Below, one piece after another: positions 1 through 7,596 of a stretch of 42,097 nt of DNA. Within the stretch, counting starts at the first letter, position 1, and the number at the start of each line of letters is the position of its first letter. Source of the DNA: Sandaracinus sp. Its GTDB lineage: Bacteria > Myxococcota_A > Polyangia > Polyangiales > Houyiibacteriaceae. A program made the position numbers and the translations under genes. The stretch is taken from positions 1 to 42,097 of the forward strand of contig PABA01000064.1 in NCBI GenBank assembly GCA_002699025.1, read 5' to 3'. The notes beneath the pieces were generated by a model. The model saw nothing but the letters and a program-made list of their open reading frames with translations, searched no databases and had not been told where the DNA came from.

Positions 1-88
1 AAGCGGAAGCGGAAGCCGAAGCCGAAGCCGAAGCCGAAGCCGAAGCCGAAGCCGAAGCCGAAGCCGAAGCCGAAGCCGAAGCCGAAGC
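1..88. repeat. Hexanucleotide tandem repeat (GAAGCC/GAAGCG)n
   Basis: About 14 head-to-tail copies of a 6-base unit fill the window edge; the first two units have GCG instead of GCC. One forward frame stays open through the repeat as alternating Ala-Glu and ends at a TGA at 135-137, so it could be the tail of a gene entering from the left. Without upstream sequence it is equally well an intergenic microsatellite. Confidence 0.85.
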
Positions 89-122
89 GTCCGCGAGGGG
101 CCGTGACACGGTCGCGTCGAGT

Positions 123-151
123 GTGACAGGGACGTGACGCTCGTGTAGAAA
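123..151 (+). promoter_or_regulatory. Candidate sigma-70-type promoter, leaderless
   Basis: GTGACA (123-128), a 17-base spacer and TAGAAA (146-151). The -10 box ends 7 bases before the GTG at 159, so transcription would begin at or next to the start codon. Confidence 0.45.
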
Positions 152-158
152 TGGAGAG

Positions 159-2717
159 GTGAAGCGCCTTCTTTTCTTGGTCGCCCTGCTCTCCGCTGCC
201 TGCACCGGCGGCACCTCCAACCCGCTCGGCGGCACCGACGGGGGGCCCGGCGAGGACGCGGGGGAGGACGCCGCCGCGCCCACCTGCGACGGGGTCGATC
301 CCTTCGACACGGGCGAGGCCACCGGCGCCGCCGACCCCTTGGGCGCGGGCGCCGACGAGGCCCGCGCGGGCCTGCTGGCGGCCGAGGACCTCCCGCCCGA
401 CCCCGACGCCCTCCGCACCTGGGCCCCCGGCGACTTCGTGCTCGCCAACGACCGCGTCGCCCTCGTCATCGAGGCGACCGGGCCGAGCGACGGCTACGAC
501 CCCTGGGGCGGCAAGCCCGTGGGCCTGGCGCGCGTCGAGGATGGCGCCCTCGTCGAGCCGGCGGACTTCAACGAGCTCATCCCCGGCGTCGGCCGCTACA
601 CCTTCGAGGCGACCTCGGTCGGCGTGCTCGCCGACGGATCGGACGGCGGGGAGGCCATCGTCCGCGCCGTCGGGGCGCTCCGCGCGATCCCCTTCATCAA
701 CGACCTCGCCTCGGCCCTCGCGCCCGGCGACTACGACGACATGGAGGTCGCCGTCGACTACGTGCTCGCCCCGAACGCCGAGCACGTCGACGTCCGCTAC
801 ACGGTCGCGAGCCCCCGCGCCGGCACCACCCGCGCGCAGCAGCTCGTCCTGATCTTCCAGACCTCGCGCATGCCCGCCTTCATCGAGGGCGAGGGCTTCG
901 CCTTCTCCGAGGGCGTCGACCTGAGCTGGATCGGCTTCGCCGACGACGACGCGACCAGCTACGTGCTCGAGACCGACGAGGGCTTCACCTATACCCTCGG
1001 CATCAGCGGCGCCCAGCTCATGAGCGGCGCCCGCTTCCCGATCCCCGGCTGCGCGGCGACGGAGGTCCCGGGCTACCGGCTCCACATCGGCGGCACCGGC
1101 ATGGGCGGCGCCCGCGCGGCCCAGTGGCGTCACCAGGGCGTGAGCCTCGAGGAGCGCACGGGCGTGCTCCGCGAGGACGGCGGCGATCCGGCCGCGGGCG
1201 CCTGGGTCTTCGCCGAGGACGAGGGCGGCGCGCTCCTCGCCCGGACCCTCACCGACGAGGAGGGCCGCTACCGCTTCGAGCTCCCGGCCGACGCCGCCCC
1301 CCGCTTCCGCGCTCACCGGCGCGGCACGGGCCTCGGCTCACCCGGCGAGGGCCCCGACCTCGCGCTCCCGGCGCATGGCTTCATCTCCGTGCAGGCCGTG
1401 GACGGGGAGGGCGCCGCGATGCCCGCGCGCCTCCAGGTGCTCCCGGCCGACGGCATGACGGGCACGCCCGGCCGCTACGGCCTCGCGCCGCTGCCCGGCG
1501 GCCGCTCGCACGTGGAGTTCCCGGTCGACGGCGCCGCCGTCTTCCGCGTGGCCGCCGGCACGCACCGCGTCGTCGCCAGCCGCGGCCCGGGCTACGACCT
1601 CTTCGAGACCGACGTGGAGGTCGCGGCCGGCGAGACCGTCGAGCTCACGGCCTCCCTCCCGCGCGTCGTCGCCCCCGAGGGCGTGCTCTGCGCCGACTAC
1701 CACATCCACACGCATCGCTCGCCGGACTCGCCGGACCCGGCCGACTTCAAGCTCCGCACGGCCGCCGGCGACGGCCTCGACATCCCCTGCCGATCGGACC
1801 ACGAGTGGGTCGTCGGCTGGGAGGACCGCATCGCCGACCTCGGCCTCGCGGGCGAGCTCTACGGCGTGACCTCCCTCGAGCTCACGACCTTCGCCTGGGG
1901 CCACATGGGCGTCGTGCCGATCCGCCCGCTCCCGGACCAGCCGAACGGCGGCGCCGAGCTCTGGATCGACCGGCTCCCGCCGGAGGTCTTCGCGTCCGTG
2001 CGCGCGCGGCCGGAGGCGCCCCTCGTCATCATCAACCACCCGCGCGGCCCGGCCATCGGCGGCTACTTCACGGCCGCCGGCTTCGACCCGGTCACGGGCT
2101 CGGTCGACAACCCGGAGATGTGGGACGAGGACTTCGGCCTGGTGGAGGTCTTCAACGACGCCTCCTTCGACGAGAGCTTCGAGATCGTCGAGGACTGGTT
2201 CGCGCTCCTCCGGCAGGGCCGCCGCGTCTTCGCCGTGGGCAGCTCGGACTCGCATCGCGTGCTGCCTGGCTCGCCCGTCGGCTACCCGCGGACCTGCCTC
2301 CGCCTCGGCGTGGACGACGTGGAGGCGCTCCGGAGCGGCGGCGGCGAGGACGCCGTGCGCGACGCCACGGGGGCCGGCCACTTCAGCGTGAACGGCGGCA
2401 TCTGGGTCGACGCCACCGGCCGGGACGGCGTGCGCACCGGCGAGACGCTGACGGGGGCCAGCGGGCCGGAGACCTTCCGGGTCACCGTCGACGCGGCGCC
2501 CTGGATCGACGTGGACACGCTCGAGGTCTGGGTCGACGGCGAGCTGAGCGAGAGCATCCCCATCGCGGCGAGCGCGGACGTGCGCCGCTTCGAGGAGGAC
2601 GTGGTCGTGGAGGGCGGCTGGGTGGTCTTCCACGCGAAGGGCGACGAGAGCCTCGCGCCGGTGCACCCGGGGGCCATGCCCTTCGGCGTGACCATGCCGA
2701 TCTTCATGGAGGAGTGA
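159..2717 (+). CDS. Lipoprotein with PHP-type metallohydrolase domain (CehA/McbA-like)
   Basis: An 852-residue exported protein. A short hydrophobic signal ends in a lipobox-like SAAC, followed by an Asp/Gly-rich linker, so it is probably anchored in the envelope. The middle (about 330-385) looks like a carboxypeptidase-regulatory-like beta-sandwich (a GAWVFAED stretch followed by DEEGRYRFELP). The C-terminal part carries PHP metal-binding motifs in order: DYHIHTHR at 513-520, SDHE at 546-549, NHPRG from 626 and SSDSHR from 695, as in the CehA/McbA family of hydrolases. The substrate cannot be told. GTG at 159 is chosen because the upstream ATG at 151 meets a stop at once and a -10 box lies just before it. 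Its TGA abuts the stop codon of the convergent HAD gene. Confidence 0.8.
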   Translation: MKRLLFLVALLSAACTGGTSNPLGGTDGGPGEDAGEDAAAPTCDGVDPFDTGEATGAADPLGAGADEARAGLLAAEDLPPDPDALRTWAPGDFVLANDRVALVIEATGPSDGYDPWGGKPVGLARVEDGALVEPADFNELIPGVGRYTFEATSVGVLADGSDGGEAIVRAVGALRAIPFINDLASALAPGDYDDMEVAVDYVLAPNAEHVDVRYTVASPRAGTTRAQQLVLIFQTSRMPAFIEGEGFAFSEGVDLSWIGFADDDATSYVLETDEGFTYTLGISGAQLMSGARFPIPGCAATEVPGYRLHIGGTGMGGARAAQWRHQGVSLEERTGVLREDGGDPAAGAWVFAEDEGGALLARTLTDEEGRYRFELPADAAPRFRAHRRGTGLGSPGEGPDLALPAHGFISVQAVDGEGAAMPARLQVLPADGMTGTPGRYGLAPLPGGRSHVEFPVDGAAVFRVAAGTHRVVASRGPGYDLFETDVEVAAGETVELTASLPRVVAPEGVLCADYHIHTHRSPDSPDPADFKLRTAAGDGLDIPCRSDHEWVVGWEDRIADLGLAGELYGVTSLELTTFAWGHMGVVPIRPLPDQPNGGAELWIDRLPPEVFASVRARPEAPLVIINHPRGPAIGGYFTAAGFDPVTGSVDNPEMWDEDFGLVEVFNDASFDESFEIVEDWFALLRQGRRVFAVGSSDSHRVLPGSPVGYPRTCLRLGVDDVEALRSGGGEDAVRDATGAGHFSVNGGIWVDATGRDGVRTGETLTGASGPETFRVTVDAAPWIDVDTLEVWVDGELSESIPIAASADVRRFEEDVVVEGGWVVFHAKGDESLAPVHPGAMPFGVTMPIFMEE

Positions 2718-3317
2718 TCAGCGGGGGAGCAGGCCGCGCTCGACGAGGGCCTGCTCCAGCGCATCGGCGCCTTCGAAGCGGAGCGCGCCCATGCCCACCT
2801 CCCGGGCGGCGCGCACGTTGCTCTCGCGATCGTCCACGAAGAGGCAGCGCTCGGGGGGCACGCCGAGGCGCTCGGCGGCGCCCGTGTAGGCGCGCGGGTC
2901 GGGCTTGCGCACGCCGGTGTGGCAGCTGACGAAGCTCCACTCGAGGTAGCGCCCGAGGTCGAGCTTCGCGTCGATCCAGCGGTACCAGGTGGGGTAGTTG
3001 GAGAGCGCGTGCATCGGCACGCCGGCCGCGCGGAGCTCTCGGAGGAGCGGCTCGACGCCGGGGAGGAAGGCGTAGGCGTCGCGCACCATTCGCACGAAGC
3101 CTTCGACGTCGTAGGGGCGTCCGTCCGCGAAGAAGATCGCGAGGAAGTCCTCCGAGCTCATCTCCCCGCGCTCGAAGCGCAGCCAGGCGTCCGGGTGCTT
3201 CGCCTCGAGGAGCTCCTCGAGGCTCATCCCGAAGAAGCGCGGCATGTCCTCGTGGAAGGGGTCGTGCACGAGCGTGCCCATCACGTCGAGGAGCAGCACG
3301 GGGGAGGGCTTCGCCAT
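2718..3317 (-). CDS. HAD-superfamily hydrolase-like protein
   Basis: A 199-residue cytoplasmic protein with the HAD fold order: motif I DVMGTLV near residue 11, a helical cap, motif II HALSNYP, the motif III lysine region RKPDP, and motif IV FVDDRESN. Motif I normally reads DxDG(T/V); here the second Asp is Met, so classical phosphatase chemistry is doubtful, although related HAD proteins with a DVM motif exist. The ATG at 3317 is chosen because the longer reading frame upstream is built from an 18-base tandem repeat (Ala-Ala-Pro-Arg-Pro-x) that looks non-coding. It is convergent with the metallohydrolase gene and shares the palindrome TGATCA, which supplies both stops. Confidence 0.8.
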   Translation of the reverse strand: MAKPSPVLLLDVMGTLVHDPFHEDMPRFFGMSLEELLEAKHPDAWLRFERGEMSSEDFLAIFFADGRPYDVEGFVRMVRDAYAFLPGVEPLLRELRAAGVPMHALSNYPTWYRWIDAKLDLGRYLEWSFVSCHTGVRKPDPRAYTGAAERLGVPPERCLFVDDRESNVRAAREVGMGALRFEGADALEQALVERGLLPR

Positions 3318-3339
3318 GGGCGAAGGCTGGGGGTGGCGG

Positions 3340-3428
3340 CGCGGCGCTGCAACGGGGCGCGGCGCTGCAATGGGGCGCGGCGCTGCAATGGGGCGCGGCG
3401 CTGCAACGGGGCGCGGCGCTGCAACGGG
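3340..3428. repeat. 18-bp tandem repeat, about five copies
   Basis: The unit GGCGCGGCGCTGCAAYGG repeats with an exact 18-base period; GCTGCAA recurs at 3346, 3364, 3382, 3400 and 3418. The copies differ only at one C/T position. It lies just upstream of the HAD start codon on the minus strand and is in frame with it, but no start codon supports translation. Confidence 0.9.
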
Positions 3429-3573
3429 GACCGGCCCGAGCCGAGCCGGCCCGCGAGCGTGCCGCCCGCGAGGCGCCGAGCCTCTGCGAGAAGAAAACGC
3501 GCCCGGGTGGCGACTTCGCCTCTTGACCCCGCCGAGATCGTGCTCATCGGTGCTCGACCCCCGGAGAAGCTCC

Positions 3574-3720
3574 ATGCAGCAGCCCATCGTCCCGACCCCC
3601 CGCGTACGCCAGGGCGGCACCCCCTCGGTGCCGATGTCCCTCCTGCGTCAGTTGGGCGTGCGTCAGTCGGGCGTGCGTCAGTCGGGCACCGTGGCTGCGA
3701 GCCCGGGGAGCGTGCCGTGA
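3574..3720 (+). CDS. Possible 48-residue small protein with RQ-x-GV repeats
   Basis: A short frame starting at ATG 3574. GGAG lies at 3563-3566, 7 bases ahead, a better ribosome site than most genes here have. The peptide begins MQQPIVPTPR, contains three tandem five-residue units (RQLGV, RQSGV, RQSGT) encoded by a 15-base DNA repeat, and has no signal peptide or membrane segment. A TTGACC box at 3523-3528 is a possible -35, but no convincing -10 is seen. A strong hairpin at 3763-3796 follows the stop. No family is recognised; it could be a regulatory leader or a chance frame. Confidence 0.4.
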   Translation: MQQPIVPTPRVRQGGTPSVPMSLLRQLGVRQSGVRQSGTVAASPGSVP

Positions 3721-3762
3721 ACGTCTGAGCGCGTTCTCGGTTCCCGTTCCCCTCCGCAACGC

Positions 3763-3800
3763 AACGCCGCGGGCCCCCCATCGGGCTCGCGGCGTTTCTC
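3763..3800 (+). terminator. Candidate intrinsic terminator
   Basis: A 14-base stem (AACGCCGCGGGCCC pairing with GGGCTCGCGGCGTT, one G-T pair) with a short loop, followed by TCTCGT. It lies between the small frame and the MATE gene. The T tract is weak. Confidence 0.5.
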
Positions 3801-3847
3801 GTCCGTCCGCGAGCCACCGCTCCCTCTCCCCCTTCCTTCTCTCCTCG

Positions 3848-5236
3848 GTGCTCGTCGTGAACGAATCGGACGCGAAATCGGATCCTTCCCATCCCCCCAT
3901 CGACGCCTGGGCCGACCGCCCCCGCGCCGAGCTCCTCCGCCTGGCCTGGCCCATCGCCGTCTCGACGGTCAGCTACGCCGTCATGACGCTGGTCGACACC
4001 CTCTTCGTCGGCCGCATCGGCCCCGCCGCGCTGGCGGGCGTCGGCCTGGGCGGGGTCGCCGCCTTCACGCTGCTCTGCTTCCCCATGGGCCTCTTGCGCG
4101 GCACGAAGGTGCTCGTCTCGCAGGCCATCGGAGCCGGGCAGCGCGACGCGCCGCGACGCCACGCGGCCGCCGGCGTCTTCGTCGCGCTCGCCTTCGGCGC
4201 CGCGGGCGTCGGGCTCTCGGTGGGCCTGGCCGAGCTGCTCCCGGCGCTCACGGCGACCCCGGCGAGCGGCGCGGCGGCCCGCACCTACCTGCGCATCCGC
4301 ATGGTCGGCGCGCCGGCCTTCCTGCTCTACGTGGCCCTCCGCGAGGCGCGCTACGGCCTCGGCGACTCCCGAAGCCCGATGGCCGCCTCGATCGCCGCCA
4401 ACGTCGTCAACGTCGCCCTCGACGCGCTGCTCATCGGCGTCTTCGAGATGGGCGTCGCCGGGGCGGCCTGGGCCTCGGTCGCCGGTCACGTCGCCGAAGC
4501 CGGCGTGCTCGTGATGCGCCAGCGGGAGGAGGGCCTCGTGCGCCCGACGCGCGCGGACCTCGCCGAGCTCCTCGACGTCGGCGTGCCCACGGGCGTGCAG
4601 TTCCTGCTCGAGGTCGGCTCGTTCTCCATCCTCACGGCCATCCTCTCGTCGCTCGACGAGCGGGAGATGGCCGCCCACCAGATCGCCCTGCAGGTCGCGC
4701 ACTTCACCTTCTTGCCCCTGGTCGCCGTCAGCGAGGCGGCGTCCGTCCTCGCGGGGCAGGCGGTGGGCGCGCGGCGCGAGGCGCTCGTGGGCCGCGTCGC
4801 GCGGGAGGCTCTGAAGACGTGCTTCCTCTACGCCGCGCTCTGCACGGTGGTCCTCGTCGGCTTCGGCGGCCCCATCGCCGACGCCTTCACGGACGACGCG
4901 CCGCTCCGGGCCATCGCCCGGAACCTGCTGATCGTCGCCGCGCTCTTCCAGTTCCTGGACGCGGCGCAGGTCGTCGCGCACGGCGTCCTCCGGGGCGCCG
5001 GGGACGTCCGCTACGCGGCGAAGGTCGCGGTCGCGGCCAGCTGGCTCGCCATCCCACCCCTGACCTGGCTCCTCGGGGTCGAGGCGGGGCTCGGGGCGCT
5101 CGGCGGCTGGATCGGCATCTGCGTCGAGCTCGGCGTGGCCGGGGCGCTCCTGTGGCGGCGCTTCCGGAGCGGCGCGTGGCAGGAGGTCGCCGCCCGCCGT
5201 CGCGCCCGCGCCGAGGCGGCGGCCATCGCGGCCTGA
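3848..5236 (+). CDS. MATE-family multidrug/metabolite efflux transporter
   Basis: A 462-residue, strongly hydrophobic inner-membrane protein with about 12 predicted helices in two related halves. The N-terminal half has the MATE signature near its first helices (LAWPIAVSTVSYAVMTLVDT, then GRIGPAALAGVGLG). The family exports drugs or metabolites by antiport with Na+ or H+. The length is typical (about 450). The start is uncertain: GTG 3848 or the in-frame GTG at 3857; neither has a ribosome site, and no -10 box is close. It appears monocistronic; no regulator sits beside it, so the substrate cannot be inferred. Confidence 0.9.
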   Translation: MLVVNESDAKSDPSHPPIDAWADRPRAELLRLAWPIAVSTVSYAVMTLVDTLFVGRIGPAALAGVGLGGVAAFTLLCFPMGLLRGTKVLVSQAIGAGQRDAPRRHAAAGVFVALAFGAAGVGLSVGLAELLPALTATPASGAAARTYLRIRMVGAPAFLLYVALREARYGLGDSRSPMAASIAANVVNVALDALLIGVFEMGVAGAAWASVAGHVAEAGVLVMRQREEGLVRPTRADLAELLDVGVPTGVQFLLEVGSFSILTAILSSLDEREMAAHQIALQVAHFTFLPLVAVSEAASVLAGQAVGARREALVGRVAREALKTCFLYAALCTVVLVGFGGPIADAFTDDAPLRAIARNLLIVAALFQFLDAAQVVAHGVLRGAGDVRYAAKVAVAASWLAIPPLTWLLGVEAGLGALGGWIGICVELGVAGALLWRRFRSGAWQEVAARRRARAEAAAIAA

Positions 5237-5329
5237 GCGCTCCCGGTCTCCTCTCGGTCCGCTCCCCGTCCGCCGGTGGGCTCGTGGCTTCGGCTCCGAC
5301 CCACTGGCGGATGTGGGCCTTTTCGACCA

Positions 5330-5358
5330 TCGACAGCCTTCCGTCCGCCGGCTAGGTT
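5330..5358 (+). promoter_or_regulatory. Candidate sigma-70-type promoter, leaderless
   Basis: TCGACA (5330-5335), a 17-base spacer and TAGGTT (5353-5358). The ATG follows 7 bases later, so the transcript should start at or beside the initiation codon. Confidence 0.55.
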
Positions 5359-5365
5359 CCGCCCG

Positions 5366-7360
5366 ATGCGACGCCTCGGCCCCGCCCTCCTGCTCGTCCT
5401 CGCCAGCGGCCTCGTCGGCTGCGGCGACGACAGCGCGCCCGTCTTCATGCCCCGCGACTCGGGCGTGGACGCCTTCACGCCTCCGCCGGAAGACGGCGGC
5501 ATGGACGCCGGACCGGACGCCGAGCTGCCCCCCATGGACGGCTCCGTGGACGCGGGTGAAGACGCCTCCGTCGACGCCGGGCCGAGCTGCGACGATCCGA
5601 GCGGCCCCACGGTCGCGATCGTGGAGCCGGCGGCCGCCGCCGATCCGAACGAGGACGAGGTCGTCACCAGCGCGCGCGTGACGGTCCGCTGCGACGCCAG
5701 CGCCGCGAGCGGCACGCTGGACGCCGAGTCCGTCTCCATCGTGCGCCTCGACGAGAGCGGAGAGATCGTCGCCGAGCCGGCGGTGACCAGCGTCGACGGC
5801 AGCTACCAGGCCGCCTTCGAGCTCGGCAGCCTCTCGAACGGTCCGCTCTCCTTCCGCTGCACGGCCGAGACCACCGGCGGCGCCTGCAACGGCGCGGAGC
5901 TCGAGACGCTCCTCGACCTCGGCCCCCGCATCGAGATCGTCTCGCCGAGCTCCGGCTCGCTCCACAACGATCGGATGAGCCTGACCTACCGCATCGCCCC
6001 CGAGCCTCTCGGCGCCAGCGACATGGAGGCCGACGTCGTCGAGCACACGCTCGTCGTGGCCGGCCGCTCCATCACGCCCGTGGACCTCGGCGACGGCGAC
6101 TACGCGGCCGACCTCGACTTCACCGATCGGGGCGTCTTCCCCGAGGCGCTCGTCGGCGACTACGAGATCGCGATCGAGGCGACCAACGCGCGGACCCCGA
6201 CGGCCGCCACGCGCCGGCTCACGCAGCCCTTCACGGTCGACTCGAGCGGGCCGGCGATCACCTTCGTCGAGCCCGACGAGGGCGACCTGGTCGGGGGGCT
6301 CACGCGCATCGCGGTCGAGATCGACGACGGCTCGGGCATCGACGACGACACGGTCGTGCTGCGCTACGCGATGATGGAGCTGAACATGGTCTCCGCCGGC
6401 GGCGGCGTGTACGAGGCCTTCCCGGACTTCTCCGAGTTCCCGCGCACCTTCCAGGAGGTCACGCTGAACGTCTCGGCCGCCGACGTGGTGGGCAACCTCG
6501 CGACCGCCTCCCGGATCGTGAAGCTCGACAGCGTGCCGCCGATCGCCTCACTGGACCCGCCGATGGTCCGCGAGGGGCGCCTCCGCTCGGGCGAGCTCGA
6601 GTGCTCGGCGCTCTTCGATCCGGTCGGCGACGACTCGGTGAACGACGGCCAGGTCGTCGGCACGGCCGCCGAGTTCCGCGCGCGGGTGCAGGACCTCGGC
6701 AACGCGAGCTTCGGCGGCTCGGGGACCGTGCTCTTCTATGCCGGCGTCCGGAACGCGCAGCTCTACCTGCTGGACGACGAGGAGGGGGCGCTGCTCGTCG
6801 ACGAGGACGGGGACGGCGTCTGCGACGCGATCAACCCGATGGTCGAGCCCATGCCGGGCGATCCCGACCGGGCCGTCGTGCTGGACCTCGAGGGCATCCG
6901 GCCCACGGGGACCGCCTTCTACCCGGAGGGCCAGAGCTTCTCGGGCCCCTTCGCGGGTTGCGTGGAGGGCAGCGACCGGACGCCGCCGCGGCCCGTCTGC
7001 GACGAGAGCACGCTGATGACGCGCGTCTTGCCGCGGCCCGACTCGAGGAGCATCGAGATGATCTTCGGCAAGCCGGTGGTGACGCCCGAGACCTGCGTGG
7101 GCGACGCCTTCGACTTCCAGAGCGCGCTCGCCGAGGGCTGGGCCTGCGCCGCCGTGCGGACCGAGGACGAGCTCGGCAACGTCGGCGTCTCGCCGCCGCT
7201 CCGCGTCTGCTTCGACAACGGCGTCGGGGAGAGCTTCTGCGGCGAGATCGCGGTCGGTGACATCGCCCCCGAGGGGATGCGGCCGAGCTGCACCGACGGG
7301 TGCACGCCCCCGCTCTCCTTCGCGGACTTCCCCGACGCCCAGCTCGTCGTCCCGGACTGA
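5366..7360 (+). CDS. Large surface lipoprotein with Ig-like repeats
   Basis: A 664-residue exported protein. The signal ends in a perfect lipobox LVGC with Cys19, then a long acidic linker rich in Asp, Gly, Ala and Pro. The rest contains at least three beta-rich modules of bacterial Ig-like type, each opening with a phrase such as ITFVEPDEGDLVGG or IEIVSPSSGSLHN and followed by an xDxDG-like loop. It ends in a Cys-containing segment (CTDGCTPP). No catalytic motif is seen; a structural or adhesive surface role is likely but inferred. The ATG at 5366 is preferred over an upstream ATG at 5276 because it gives a proper signal peptide and sits 7 bases after a -10 box. Confidence 0.7.
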   Translation: MRRLGPALLLVLASGLVGCGDDSAPVFMPRDSGVDAFTPPPEDGGMDAGPDAELPPMDGSVDAGEDASVDAGPSCDDPSGPTVAIVEPAAAADPNEDEVVTSARVTVRCDASAASGTLDAESVSIVRLDESGEIVAEPAVTSVDGSYQAAFELGSLSNGPLSFRCTAETTGGACNGAELETLLDLGPRIEIVSPSSGSLHNDRMSLTYRIAPEPLGASDMEADVVEHTLVVAGRSITPVDLGDGDYAADLDFTDRGVFPEALVGDYEIAIEATNARTPTAATRRLTQPFTVDSSGPAITFVEPDEGDLVGGLTRIAVEIDDGSGIDDDTVVLRYAMMELNMVSAGGGVYEAFPDFSEFPRTFQEVTLNVSAADVVGNLATASRIVKLDSVPPIASLDPPMVREGRLRSGELECSALFDPVGDDSVNDGQVVGTAAEFRARVQDLGNASFGGSGTVLFYAGVRNAQLYLLDDEEGALLVDEDGDGVCDAINPMVEPMPGDPDRAVVLDLEGIRPTGTAFYPEGQSFSGPFAGCVEGSDRTPPRPVCDESTLMTRVLPRPDSRSIEMIFGKPVVTPETCVGDAFDFQSALAEGWACAAVRTEDELGNVGVSPPLRVCFDNGVGESFCGEIAVGDIAPEGMRPSCTDGCTPPLSFADFPDAQLVVPD

Positions 7361-7427
7361 TTCGGTCGGTGGGTTCGGCCGGGGTTCGGCCGGGCGGCGC
7401 AGCCTGCGCTGCCCCGCCCGCCTGCCC

Positions 7428-7571
7428 GGCTGCCCGCCTGCCCGGCTGCCCGCCCGTCCGGCTGCCCGCCCATCCGGCTGCCCGCCCGTCCGGCTGCCCG
7501 CCCGTCCGGCTGCCCGCCCGTCCGGCTACCCGCCCGTCCGGCTACCCGCCCGTCCCGCTACCCGCCCGCCC
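7428..7571. repeat. 16-bp tandem repeat, about nine copies
   Basis: The unit GGCTGCCCGCCCGTCC recurs with an exact 16-base period from 7428; early copies read GCCTGCCC and late copies change GGCTG to GGCTA. It fills the gap between the 3' ends of the Ig-like lipoprotein and TPR genes, which are convergent. The period is not a multiple of three, so it is not coding. Confidence 0.9.
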
Positions 7572-7596
7572 AGCGAGCGCCGGCGAGCGGGCGCCG

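Noticed and set aside
3318-3620. An N-terminal extension of the HAD protein through the 18-bp repeat
   Set aside because: The extension is only Ala/Pro/Arg repeats with no start context, and HAD proteins begin close to motif I.
3281-6046. Very long open frames antisense to known genes (for example 3281-6046 on the minus strand)
   Set aside because: They are shadows caused by high GC: low-complexity Arg/Ala/Gly/Glu composition, overlapping well-supported genes throughout.
7428-7571. The 16-bp repeats as a CRISPR array
   Set aside because: The copies are contiguous, with no unique spacers, and no cas genes are near.
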